From the NCBI GenBank assembly GCA_046302715.1, contig JBKCHQ010000131.1, positions 1 to 22,912 on the forward strand: DNA of 22,912 bases, in the 5' to 3' direction. The notes beneath the pieces are model-generated. The model was not told the DNA's origin. It was given only the letters and a program-made list of their open reading frames with translations, and ran no database searches. The position numbers were made by a program, and so were the translations under genes. Source of the stretch: CAMCXT01 sp046302715. Lineage in GTDB: Bacteria > Bacteroidota > Bacteroidia > M30B66. Positions 14,259 through 22,574 of this stretch are shown here, in pieces (position 1 is the stretch's first letter; the number at the start of each line of letters is the position of its first letter).

Positions 14259-15761
14259 ATGAATACGCAAAATGCCTCAAGAATTATTATATCCTCGGCA
14301 ATTATTATTGGAGTGATTTTTTGGAGTTGCCAAAACACCGATAAAGACATTGAAGTAGTAAAACCGCAGCAAGAATCTGCCATTAAGCCTCCCTTTCCTC
14401 ACATTAAATTGGCTTCAACGGATTTTAATGTAAATCCTAAAAAGGATACCGTATTAGCTTTAAGCGACGGAAGTGAATTAATAATTAAAGCCAACAGTTT
14501 TATTGACAAAAGCGGAAATCCTATCGAAAAACCCGTAAAGGTATCGTACACCCCAATGCGTGATGCTGCTAGTATAATGGCATCGGGGGTTCCAATGCAA
14601 TTTAAAGATCCTAAAACAGGTAAACAAGGTTCCTTCGAATCGGCGGGCATGTTCAGGCTCGACGCATCGGCAGAAGGAACTGAAGTTGAGATAGATAAAA
14701 CTCGACCCATAATTGCCGAATTAGCATCCAATGAAGACGCTGGTGGTTATGCCAATTACTTTTTCAATGAAAGAGTCGGAAAATGGGAGGAAATAGCCCC
14801 CGAAACCATCCGTAAAAACGAAGATAAAGCAGAAGTAAAAAAAGAACTTGATGCCTTGAAAAGTAAAACCCCGTTTGGCGATAAAAATTATTTTGTGCTT
14901 AATGGGTTTTCATTGTTAGATATTGAATTATGGAACAACAACAACCTCTGGAACATTCTTAATAATTCAAGCCTTAATAAGTTACAAAAAAAATATGGCC
15001 CATATGGAATTCCTATTTATGGCATAGATTCTTGGGGCACTGTTAATTATAACGGCAACTATTATTATCCAAGCGAATTGGTATGGGAAAACCTATCAAA
15101 TACTCCTTTCCCAGCCTGGGCTGGAAAAAACTACACATATGACAGAAGCAATAGGCATTACGCTATGGCGAGTAAAATTTCGAACAATGAATACCTCATT
15201 AAAGTATTCGAAGATCAAAAAACCGACACCACAGTAATAAAGGCAAAAATAGTTATGACCGGCCAACAGCTTTTAGGAAATAAACCTATCCAATGGCTTG
15301 AAAACAGCGCCGAAATAATGGCACAAATACAAAAATTGAATCAGCGTTATGAGGCTTTCGCTGCCTATAAAAGAACGCTAAGCATCGACCAAAATGGAAT
15401 CTATAACTGCGACCGCCTATACAATAACCCTGCTGCACGCCATACTACTTTAGATATCCAATTGCTTGGAGAAAATGTAAAAGCGACTAATCCAGAAAAA
15501 ATTTACCTTATCAGCACGCTGTATAATAATGCGCTTGAACTTAACTTTAGTGATCCTTTTGTTTTACCCATTGAGGAAGATAAAACCGCTCGACTCGTAA
15601 CCGTTTACAGCGATTTAAGTATTGCCGAAGTGGACAATCAGCAACTATTAAGCGCATACCACCATGCTGCCAACAGCAAGGAACCCTTTAAAATAAGTTT
15701 TAAACGATTAGTTAAACCCAGAACACTGGAAGATCTGCATGCGGCACTTGCGCAGAAATAA
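14259..15761 (+). CDS. Large lipoprotein of unknown function
   Basis: The 500-residue protein has a lipoprotein signal with FWSC (Cys24). Residues about 55-180 have a beta-sandwich-like pattern seen in other Bacteroidota surface lipoproteins (an SGNPIEKPVKVSYTPM stretch, then a SGVPMQF segment and SAGMFRLDA). I cannot name the family with confidence. The middle is rich in Asn, Tyr and Trp (around 225-300), and the C-terminal part resembles nothing I know. It may be a surface-exposed binding protein; there are no visible catalytic motifs. It is probably cotranscribed with the preceding exported protein, and a strong hairpin terminator follows 15 nt after its stop. Confidence 0.75.
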   Translation: MNTQNASRIIISSAIIIGVIFWSCQNTDKDIEVVKPQQESAIKPPFPHIKLASTDFNVNPKKDTVLALSDGSELIIKANSFIDKSGNPIEKPVKVSYTPMRDAASIMASGVPMQFKDPKTGKQGSFESAGMFRLDASAEGTEVEIDKTRPIIAELASNEDAGGYANYFFNERVGKWEEIAPETIRKNEDKAEVKKELDALKSKTPFGDKNYFVLNGFSLLDIELWNNNNLWNILNNSSLNKLQKKYGPYGIPIYGIDSWGTVNYNGNYYYPSELVWENLSNTPFPAWAGKNYTYDRSNRHYAMASKISNNEYLIKVFEDQKTDTTVIKAKIVMTGQQLLGNKPIQWLENSAEIMAQIQKLNQRYEAFAAYKRTLSIDQNGIYNCDRLYNNPAARHTTLDIQLLGENVKATNPEKIYLISTLYNNALELNFSDPFVLPIEEDKTARLVTVYSDLSIAEVDNQQLLSAYHHAANSKEPFKISFKRLVKPRTLEDLHAALAQK

Positions 15762-15776
15762 AGCTTAATACCTCCG

Positions 15777-15819
15777 ACTGGTCGTTACAAATTTAATTTG
15801 TAGCGACCAGTTACTTTTA
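15777..15819 (+). terminator. Strong hairpin terminator after lipoprotein gene
   Basis: A 16-bp stem (15777-15792 with 15796-15811, one G-U pair) with a 3-nt loop is followed by TACTTTTAA. The stem is long, but the T-run is short and interrupted. It separates the lipoprotein gene from the small exported-protein gene downstream. Confidence 0.65.
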
Positions 15820-15861
15820 ATGCATATTCTTTACCTTGCAGCATCAACAAAAGAAGCGTGT

Positions 15862-16191
15862 ATGGCCCGATTTTACTTCTTATTGGCATTCCAATTTGCC
15901 CTTTGCGCATTGCCCAATACCGTTCAAGGGCAAATAATGAAATTTGTTAAAAATTCAGTAAATGTGAAATATAAGGTTTACATTACTGCAAAGCCCGAAG
16001 AAGCTACCATTTGGGTGTATAAAGTAAAGAGGCCAGACGAAGCTTTATCGTATGGCCTGTGGTATATTGTTGACAATCCGCAACTTTTTAAAGACGCTAC
16101 CACGCTTTTTGAAGTGTCAAATAATGAAGAGGCCGACTTAATAGTTTGGTACACCACCGAAAAGCAACTCGCAGGTAAACCTAAACGCTAA
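15862..16191 (+). CDS. Small exported DUF6150-like protein
   Basis: The 109-residue protein has a signal peptide (about 1-23, ending VQG). The mature part repeats a short pattern: KVYITAKPEEATIWVYKV, then ALSYGLWYIVDNP, then ATTLFEVSNNEEADLIVWY. This alternation of hydrophobic strands with EAx or EADL turns resembles DUF6150, which I assign from memory of the family's appearance. The function is unknown. I prefer the ATG at 15862, which gives a clean signal peptide. An in-frame ATG at 15820 would place 14 extra residues just after the terminator hairpin. The gene converges on the cupin gene with 8 nt between stops. Confidence 0.6.
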   Translation: MARFYFLLAFQFALCALPNTVQGQIMKFVKNSVNVKYKVYITAKPEEATIWVYKVKRPDEALSYGLWYIVDNPQLFKDATTLFEVSNNEEADLIVWYTTEKQLAGKPKR

Positions 16192-16199
16192 ATGGCCAT

Positions 16200-16718
16200 T
16201 TACTGTATTGTAAGCTGCTTAATGATACTGCTATGTTGAGGGAATTGAGTTAACAACTGATCTTTTTGCGCCAACTCAAAATCGGCAAACTCGAATCCGG
16301 GTGCTACGGTACAGCCGCATAAAGCATAGCCCCCAACTTTTTCTACACGCGATGCAAACCAGGTATTGGGCGGTATCCAGTATTGCAACACCTCACCCTT
16401 TTCGGCATCACGGCCCATTGTTACCGTTTCAAGTCTTCCATTAGCATGAAGCAGATAAATGCAAATACCTGTTCCATCATAAAAATGCCATCCCTCCGAA
16501 AACCGTATGCGGTGAAAAGCCGAAAAATGCGTACTGTCCATTAAAAAATAAATGCCGGTTGCCGCATTGTACATCGCTCCAGTTTTCCCGTCTACTTGAG
16601 GAACTACACTTAAATTGTCTCTGAAAATCTCCTTATACCATCCTCCTTCTGGGTGGGGCTGCAAATCGAGCTTCTGCGCCCAATAATGAGCATTTATTTC
16701 CGTATCCATTTTTGACAT
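16200..16718 (-). CDS. Cupin superfamily protein, DUF985 (cupin_5) type
   Basis: The 172-residue protein is a clear DUF985 cupin: LDLQPHPEGGWYKEIFR near the N-terminus, FHRIRFSEGWHFYDG in the first cupin motif, then CTVAPGFEFADFEL near the C-terminus. The length is normal for the family. The jelly-roll fold is often involved in binding small molecules or sugars, but the reaction for this family is not settled. There is no signal peptide, so it is cytoplasmic. Its first 25 nt overlap the 3' end of the VCBS-repeat gene upstream on the same strand, so translation may be coupled; a second ATG nine bases in would still overlap. Confidence 0.88.
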   Translation of the reverse strand: MSKMDTEINAHYWAQKLDLQPHPEGGWYKEIFRDNLSVVPQVDGKTGAMYNAATGIYFLMDSTHFSAFHRIRFSEGWHFYDGTGICIYLLHANGRLETVTMGRDAEKGEVLQYWIPPNTWFASRVEKVGGYALCGCTVAPGFEFADFELAQKDQLLTQFPQHSSIIKQLTIQ

Positions 16719-18889
16719 CGTGTTTCGTTACGGGATTGAATTTTTATGAAATATACGCCGGGAGCACTCGGCATATCGGTTACTTTTCGTGTAGCGTCTA
16801 AAGGTTTATTAAAAAATAAACGGCCACTCACATCATACACCGAAACCATTGCTGGCAAAACATCCGCATAGTCAATGGTAATTTGGTCAGTGCCCGGATT
16901 GGGATAGATATTAAACTCAACTTCATCATTGCTACTTGCCATCCAGGTGGGAAAAATGCCTTTGTAAAACAGCAAGCCACCTGAATAATTACCCACCACA
17001 GCCTCCGGATTTCCATCATCGTCGAGATCGTTTAATGCAATGCTTGTTCGAATGCCGAGGCGATCTCCCAAAATCACACTGTCGAGCTGGGGAAACGTTG
17101 CGCCAGAGGTAAGATCTACAGGACCAAATAAACGTATAACGCCCGAAGACGATCCGCAAATGAGGTAGAATAGCCCGTTTTTACGAAAAACGAACGGGGT
17201 ACAAAATCCATTAGATTCGCCGGGCAGTGCGGTGGAAATATTTCCAAAATTCAAGGTTTGTAACTCCATCACAGGTGAAGAACCATTGGTGGTATTTCGG
17301 TAAAATTGAATCGTACCTTCACGTGTTCCTATAAGTAAATCCTGTTTTCCGTCCTGATCCAAATCTACAATACAGGGTGCCGAATAAGTACCGGCATCGA
17401 TATCCTCAAAAAAAGGATCGGCAAATACGAAATTTGCAGGATTGCCAGGCAAGGCGGTGTTTTCGTATTCATAAAGCCGGCCGTCCGAAGCGCCCAGCAG
17501 CAGATCGGCATCGCCGTCGCCATCCAAATCGCCCGTTGTGGGATGAAAATTAACCGCAATACCTGCCAAAGTGCCTGCAGTTGTATAATTGCGGTTCACC
17601 AGCTTAAACCCAATCTGTTCGGCGGTAGAAGTATTTTCAAGTAAAGCCAATTGTGTTTTGTAATCGCCCGTTGGCAGAAAATACCCATAATTCCCAACGA
17701 TTATATCCTTCTTTCCATCGGCGTTATAATCAAAGAAATGCGGAATAGAACCCTCGCCAAAATCTAAGGTTTGCGCTGAGAATAGCGTGTTATTTTGAAA
17801 ATTAAATACAGGTTGATTTTCAGCACCTTCATTCTTGTAGTACAAAAAGCAACGATAATTTTCAGAACCACTTGCCGAATTGGGCGAAACAATCAAATCA
17901 CGCTTCCCGTCCTGATTGATATCTACAAAATAGGCCGCCGGAAATATGGCCAGATTAACAGCCACACTATTATCAGGGTATTCGCCCACCTGATCCGTAA
18001 TTTGAGCATTGGTGGGTGTTCCGCCGTTTATTAATTTAGTGAGTGTTCGGTAAGCGATATCGCCCAGTAACAATTCTTTATCCCCGTCGCCGTCGGCATC
18101 AAATGAGGCAATGGAAGAGCCGGCATGGCGGATGTCATAACGTCCACCGCCAAAACTGTTGCAGGTATCGTTTAGTGTAACTTCGTTAGTTGAAAAACTC
18201 TCGGTAAACCGGCCCCAATTATCAGATTCGAAGCGCAAAACCAAGGTATCGCAACGGCCCAACTGCTCCTGCGCCATATTTCGGTGGTATTCAACGCATG
18301 ATCCCAACAGATTAAACACAAGAAAATCCAAATCGCCATCTCCGTCAATATCATCAATAGAGGGAATGTCCACGGGTAAATTATACACATCTACCATCAG
18401 TGAATTATACGAACTGCGAAGCTGGGGCGTGTATAGAGAAAATTGCGGACCCGAACCCGAAAATCCTTCATTTTTATAGACCTTTATTCCCGAATTAGAA
18501 TAGGTAAATATATCCTCCCTCCCGTCGCAATTAAAATCACGCATAAGCAGAAAGTTCTCGCATTTCGGAAAAAGTGGCTCCGCATCGATGTTGTGTTGCC
18601 AGGATGGATTTTCAGACGTGCCATTAAAATTAAGCAGAATCAAGCGATTCCCAGAACGGTCAAAAATCACCAAATCTTTCACATTATCGTTGTTCAAATC
18701 GCAAGCGCTCAGCTGATTGAAATTAAAACCGCCTGTCCAGGGAAACGAAAATGCATTGTTTTCTTCATCGAGCACTTCGACATTGGCAGTACGCTGCAAT
18801 GCCAGAGTGGTTTGCTGCGCTAACAGATACGAGGGAGCCAACACCGACAAAAGTGAGGAGCAAAGAGTAATCAGTGGCTTTAGATTCAT
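16694..18889 (-). CDS. FG-GAP/VCBS repeat protein with T9SS C-terminal sorting domain
   Basis: The 731-residue protein has a signal peptide (about 1-25, ending LLAQ). It then carries about nine VCBS/FG-GAP blade motifs of the form DxDGDGxxDLLxG, for example DIDGDGDLDFLVF, DADGDGDKELLLG, DLDGDGDADLLLG and DLDQDGKQDLLIG. These bind calcium and build a beta-propeller. The last 70 residues (IYPNPGTDQITIDY, then VYDVSGRL, then PGVYFIKI) form a type A sorting domain for the Bacteroidota-specific type IX system, so the protein is probably sent across the outer membrane and surface-attached or released. I chose the ATG at 18889 for the signal peptide; one 30 nt upstream is possible. There is no enzyme domain, so adhesion or ligand binding is likely. 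Confidence 0.92.
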   Translation of the reverse strand: MNLKPLITLCSSLLSVLAPSYLLAQQTTLALQRTANVEVLDEENNAFSFPWTGGFNFNQLSACDLNNDNVKDLVIFDRSGNRLILLNFNGTSENPSWQHNIDAEPLFPKCENFLLMRDFNCDGREDIFTYSNSGIKVYKNEGFSGSGPQFSLYTPQLRSSYNSLMVDVYNLPVDIPSIDDIDGDGDLDFLVFNLLGSCVEYHRNMAQEQLGRCDTLVLRFESDNWGRFTESFSTNEVTLNDTCNSFGGGRYDIRHAGSSIASFDADGDGDKELLLGDIAYRTLTKLINGGTPTNAQITDQVGEYPDNSVAVNLAIFPAAYFVDINQDGKRDLIVSPNSASGSENYRCFLYYKNEGAENQPVFNFQNNTLFSAQTLDFGEGSIPHFFDYNADGKKDIIVGNYGYFLPTGDYKTQLALLENTSTAEQIGFKLVNRNYTTAGTLAGIAVNFHPTTGDLDGDGDADLLLGASDGRLYEYENTALPGNPANFVFADPFFEDIDAGTYSAPCIVDLDQDGKQDLLIGTREGTIQFYRNTTNGSSPVMELQTLNFGNISTALPGESNGFCTPFVFRKNGLFYLICGSSSGVIRLFGPVDLTSGATFPQLDSVILGDRLGIRTSIALNDLDDDGNPEAVVGNYSGGLLFYKGIFPTWMASSNDEVEFNIYPNPGTDQITIDYADVLPAMVSVYDVSGRLFFNKPLDATRKVTDMPSAPGVYFIKIQSRNETRCQKWIRK

Positions 18890-18960
18890 CGAATTACAAG
18901 TAAAGTGCAAAGTTGCCATTTTTTATTCAAAAGATGGGCTTACATTTTCGCACATTGTTC

Positions 18961-18968
18961 TATATTTG
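18961..18968 (+). promoter_or_regulatory. Candidate -7 promoter box for secDF
   Basis: TATATTTG matches TAnnTTTG and lies 33 nt before the secDF start, in the 112-nt divergent intergenic region. No TTG is present at the right -33 distance, so the assignment depends on the -7 box and position only. Confidence 0.4.
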
Positions 18969-19001
18969 CGCTCCGATTTTAAGAAATTTTAATAACTAGC
19001 G

Positions 19002-22000
19002 ATGCAAAACAAAGGAGCCATCAGTTTTTTCGCCATTCTCTTGAGTTTGGTGTGTTTATATGAACTATCGTTCACCTACATGGCAGGTAAAATTGAAGAC
19101 GATGCCTGGGCTTATGCAGGTGGCGATACTGCCAAAGCCGCAGCATATCTCGATTCGGTTTCACTCGAAAAAGTGTACCTCGGTAAAACCTATGCCGAAG
19201 TAAAAGAGAAAGAAATCAACCTAGGGCTCGACCTTAAAGGGGGGATGAATGTGATGCTAGAAGTATCTGTTGCTGATGTTGTGCGGAATATGTCAAACAA
19301 CAGCCAGGATCCTACCTTCTTAAAAGCCATGAAACAGGCTACCGATGAGCAGGCAAAAAATGGTGGAGATTTCGTAACCCTTTTTGGGAATGCGGTTAAG
19401 CAAATTGATGCCAAGGCAAAACTTTCGTCGCCTGCATTCTTCGGCAACAAGGATATGCAGAGTAAAATTAATTCGAAGATGAGCAACGATGAAGTGTTGA
19501 AAGTAGTGAAGGAACAGGCTCAATCATCGATTGATAATGCATACCTCGTTTTAAGAAACCGTATCGACAAATTTGGGGTTACACAACCGAATATCCAGCG
19601 CCTCGAAGGTTCGGATCGTATTTTGGTTGAACTGCCTGGAGTTAAAGAACCTAACCGTGTTCGTAAACTTCTGCAGGGAGCTGCAAAACTTGAGTTCTGG
19701 GAAACTTATCAAAACGGCGCAGAAATTTGGGCAAATCTCGAGAAGGTAAACGTGCGTTTGCGTGAATTAAACGGACTTAACAAAGAAACACCTAAAGACA
19801 CCGCATCTGCTACAAAATCAGCGAGCGACTCAACCGCTTCGAACAAGAAGAGCGGTAACGATTCAACTTCAGCCAAGTCCGACACTTCGCTTTCTTTAGA
19901 AGAAAAGTTGGCTAAAGCATCAAAAGACTCGGGGAAAACCGATTCGGCAGCGGCTCAAAAAGCAGACCGCGAAAAGTTTATCCGCGAAAATCCACTGTAT
20001 GCGGTGTTGAACCAAAACGTTTATCAGGAGTCGCCAAACGGTCAGTATATGTACAAGCCCGGTGCAGCAGTAGCTGTGGCACTTGCAAAAGACACGGCTA
20101 AAGTAAACGCCATTTTCAACAAGCCCGAAATTAAATCGGTTTTACCTGCCGACCTAAAGTTACTTTGGGGTGTAAAATCAGGAAAAGATAAGTCGCCTGT
20201 AATTGAATTATTCGCTATTAAAGTTCCACGCGACAATAAACCTAAACTTACCGGAGACCACGTTGTGGATGCACGTTTGAGTTATGGTCAGTTAAACAAC
20301 CGACCCGAAGTTCAGATGACTATGGACGGCGAAGGAGCGCGCATCTGGAAAAAGATGACCGGTGAAAATGTAGATAAAGCCATTGCCATTTCGCTTGATG
20401 ATTATGTTTATTCTGCGCCTAATGTTCAGCAGGAGATTTCGGGAGGGGTATCGCAGATTACCGGTGATTTCTCCATTGAAGAAGCTGAAGACTTAGCCAA
20501 CATTTTAAATTCTGGAAAAATGGATGCGCCGGCGCGTATCGTTCAGGAAGCAATTGTAGGACCATCACTCGGGCAGGAGGCCATTAATGCCGGTTTACTT
20601 TCATCGCTGGTGGGTATCCTGTTGGTGTTCCTATTTATGGGCTTCTACTACGCCGGAGGTGGATTGGTGGCCGATGTGGCGCTTATTGCCAATTTATTCT
20701 TCTTAATGGGCGTAATGGCATCGTTGGGCGCGGTATTAACACTACCAGGTATTGCTGGTATCGTGCTTACCATTGGTATGTCGGTGGATGCCAACGTACT
20801 TATTTATGAGCGTATTCGAGAGGAGATGAACGCCGGAAAGGGCTATAAACTGGCCATTGCCGATGGATATAAAAATGCCTATTCGGCCATTATTGACTCC
20901 AACGTAACCACGTTATTAACGGGGGTGGTATTGTATGTATTTGGTTCGGGACCTATTCAGGGATTTGCCACCACTTTGGTAATTGGTATTCTCACTTCTT
21001 TATTTGCTGCCATCTTTATTTCACGTTTGGTATTTGAATTCTTTAATGCGCGCAACAAGCAACTTGCATTTTCTATTCCGCTTACGGCAAACATTCTTAA
21101 GGATTCAAATTTTGATTTCATCAATCAGCGTCGTCGCTTCTACATGATTTCATTAATTGTAATTGCCATCGGTTTGGCCTCTATGATTTTCCGTGGGTTT
21201 GGATATGGAGTTGACTTTGAAGGTGGCCGTTCATACGTGTTGAAATTCGACAAAGAAGTATCTGCCGAAAAAGCAAAATCGCAGTTGTATGCCGCTTTGA
21301 AACAATCGCCTGATGTAAAAAAATATGGTTCAGGTAACCAGCTTCAGGTTACTACCGACTACATGGTTGAAGATCGTTCGATTTCGGCTGACTCTATCGT
21401 ATCAAATAAAGTAGTGAGTGAATTGGGTAAAATAACCGGCAAAGCACCGGAGATTATTTCTTCCGACAAAGTAGAAGCAACGGTGGCAAAAGATATTAAA
21501 GATTCGGCGGTATTATCCATCATATTCTCACTCATAATATTGTTTGCATACCTCCTCATTCGCTTCCGCAAATGGCAATACGGTATTGGAGCCATAGCAG
21601 CTTTAGCTTATGTTGTAATTTTCATCCTTTCGATTTTCTCTATCTTTAATGGAATTCTTCCATTCTCGTTGGATATCGATCAGGCCTTTATTGCGGCCAT
21701 CTTAACCGTAGTTGGTTACTCAATTAACGATACCGTAGTAATTTTCGACCGTATTCGTGAATACTTAGGCGAACACGGTAGCAAGAAAGAAGATATGGCA
21801 ACGGTAATTAATAATGCATTGAATTCAACGCTTAGCCGTACTGTGGTAACCGGTTTAACCACCATTGGGGTGTTGATTATCCTGTTCTTCTTTGGTGGAG
21901 AAGTTATTCGCGGTTTCTCGTTTGCCATGCTTATTGGTGTTATTGTAGGTACCTACACCTCATTATTTGTGGCATCGCCGGTTGTAGTTGACCTTTTCAG

Positions 22001-22055
22001 AAGAAGCAACCGACTGAACAACGAAAAAAATCAATCCGTTTCTGTAAAGGAATAA
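19002..22055 (+). CDS. secDF: Fused protein translocase subunit SecDF
   Basis: The 1017-residue fusion of SecD and SecF is typical of Bacteroidota. It uses the proton gradient to help pull exported proteins through SecYEG and release them in the periplasm. The SecD half has the start signature GLDLKGGMNVMLEV and the periplasmic P1 domain. Its first transmembrane block includes GMSVDANVLIYERI with Asp596, a residue needed for proton movement in this family. The SecF half begins at GVDFEGGRSY and carries VGYSINDTVVIFDRIRE with Asp910. A low-complexity Ser/Lys/Asp/Thr-rich insertion lies at about 262-322, inside P1. The gene appears single and complete, with a terminator 25 nt after its stop. 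The two tatA genes follow, so Sec and Tat export parts are neighbours. Confidence 0.97.
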   Translation: MQNKGAISFFAILLSLVCLYELSFTYMAGKIEDDAWAYAGGDTAKAAAYLDSVSLEKVYLGKTYAEVKEKEINLGLDLKGGMNVMLEVSVADVVRNMSNNSQDPTFLKAMKQATDEQAKNGGDFVTLFGNAVKQIDAKAKLSSPAFFGNKDMQSKINSKMSNDEVLKVVKEQAQSSIDNAYLVLRNRIDKFGVTQPNIQRLEGSDRILVELPGVKEPNRVRKLLQGAAKLEFWETYQNGAEIWANLEKVNVRLRELNGLNKETPKDTASATKSASDSTASNKKSGNDSTSAKSDTSLSLEEKLAKASKDSGKTDSAAAQKADREKFIRENPLYAVLNQNVYQESPNGQYMYKPGAAVAVALAKDTAKVNAIFNKPEIKSVLPADLKLLWGVKSGKDKSPVIELFAIKVPRDNKPKLTGDHVVDARLSYGQLNNRPEVQMTMDGEGARIWKKMTGENVDKAIAISLDDYVYSAPNVQQEISGGVSQITGDFSIEEAEDLANILNSGKMDAPARIVQEAIVGPSLGQEAINAGLLSSLVGILLVFLFMGFYYAGGGLVADVALIANLFFLMGVMASLGAVLTLPGIAGIVLTIGMSVDANVLIYERIREEMNAGKGYKLAIADGYKNAYSAIIDSNVTTLLTGVVLYVFGSGPIQGFATTLVIGILTSLFAAIFISRLVFEFFNARNKQLAFSIPLTANILKDSNFDFINQRRRFYMISLIVIAIGLASMIFRGFGYGVDFEGGRSYVLKFDKEVSAEKAKSQLYAALKQSPDVKKYGSGNQLQVTTDYMVEDRSISADSIVSNKVVSELGKITGKAPEIISSDKVEATVAKDIKDSAVLSIIFSLIILFAYLLIRFRKWQYGIGAIAALAYVVIFILSIFSIFNGILPFSLDIDQAFIAAILTVVGYSINDTVVIFDRIREYLGEHGSKKEDMATVINNALNSTLSRTVVTGLTTIGVLIILFFFGGEVIRGFSFAMLIGVIVGTYTSLFVASPVVVDLFRRSNRLNNEKNQSVSVKE

Positions 22056-22079
22056 GAGCAGAAAATAATATTACCTTTG

Positions 22080-22113
22080 AGGCAGGAATTCATCAAGTTT
22101 TCCTGCCTTTTTT
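22080..22113 (+). terminator. Rho-independent terminator after secDF
   Basis: AGGCAGGAA (22080-22088) pairs with TTCCTGCCT (22100-22108) around an 11-nt loop and runs straight into six Ts (22108-22113). It is a clean intrinsic terminator. The annotated tatA ATG begins at the very next base, which leaves no room for a leader of its own. Confidence 0.75.
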
Positions 22114-22377
22114 ATGCACCGTTATTTGTTGCTTTTTTTTGAAGTGGGTGGAGGCGAAATTCTCCTCATCATGATGGTAGCCCTCATTTTCTTTGGCTCT
22201 AAGAATGTGCCTCAAATTGCACGCGGCCTCGGAAAAGGAATGCGCGAAATACGCGATGCATCCAACAGCATTAAACAGGAAATAGCCCGTGAGGCCGATA
22301 AAATTAAAGAAGAAGCCGGAGTTCAGCGGGAATTGCGAAATATTGAGTCTGATATAAAAGATAAATTAGAACCATGA
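22114..22377 (+). CDS. tatA: Sec-independent translocase TatA/B family protein
   Basis: The 87-residue protein has the TatA plan: a single N-terminal helix with GGGEILLIMMVALIFFGSKNVPQIA, the FG hinge, then an amphipathic helix (RGLGKGMREIRDA) and a charged tail. TatA oligomers form the passage for folded proteins with twin-arginine signals. The start is uncertain. The ATG at 22114 immediately follows the secDF terminator, while in-frame TTG codons at 22126 and 22129 would give an MLLFFEVGG- or MLFFEVGG-type N-terminus closer to family norms. The stop overlaps the next tatA start by ATGA. tatC is not in the window. A TatB role cannot be excluded, though Bacteroidota usually lack a distinct TatB. 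Confidence 0.88.
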   Translation: MHRYLLLFFEVGGGEILLIMMVALIFFGSKNVPQIARGLGKGMREIRDASNSIKQEIAREADKIKEEAGVQRELRNIESDIKDKLEP

Positions 22378-22574
22378 ATCTCATCATTTTAGGCGGAATT
22401 GGCGGCCCAGAAATTCTATTGATTTTGTTAGGAATCCTTGTGTTATTCGGAGGCTCTAAACTTCCGGGGCTGATGAAAGGCCTCGGCCAAGGCATCCGCG
22501 AGTTTAAAGAAGCCAAAGACGGCAAAGCACCAAGCGCGAGCGACGATAAGTTGCCTCCCTCTAGCGGCGCTTAA
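22374..22574 (+). CDS. tatA: Second TatA family protein
   Basis: The 66-residue protein is a compact TatA: GGPEILLILLGILVLFGGSK forms the helix and FG hinge, LPGLMKGLGQGIREFKEAK the amphipathic helix, and a short Ser/Asp/Pro tail ends the protein. It is shorter than its neighbour and closer to the canonical REFK motif. The start overlaps the preceding stop by ATGA, so the two are translationally coupled and probably work in the same translocase. Its 3' end overlaps the convergent tcdA gene by 14 nt. Confidence 0.92.
   Translation: MNLIILGGIGGPEILLILLGILVLFGGSKLPGLMKGLGQGIREFKEAKDGKAPSASDDKLPPSSGA

Noticed and set aside
16186..16202. Palindrome AATGGCCATT between convergent stops as an operator
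   Set aside because: A 10-bp palindrome in an 8-nt gap is easily chance and sits at gene ends, not starts.
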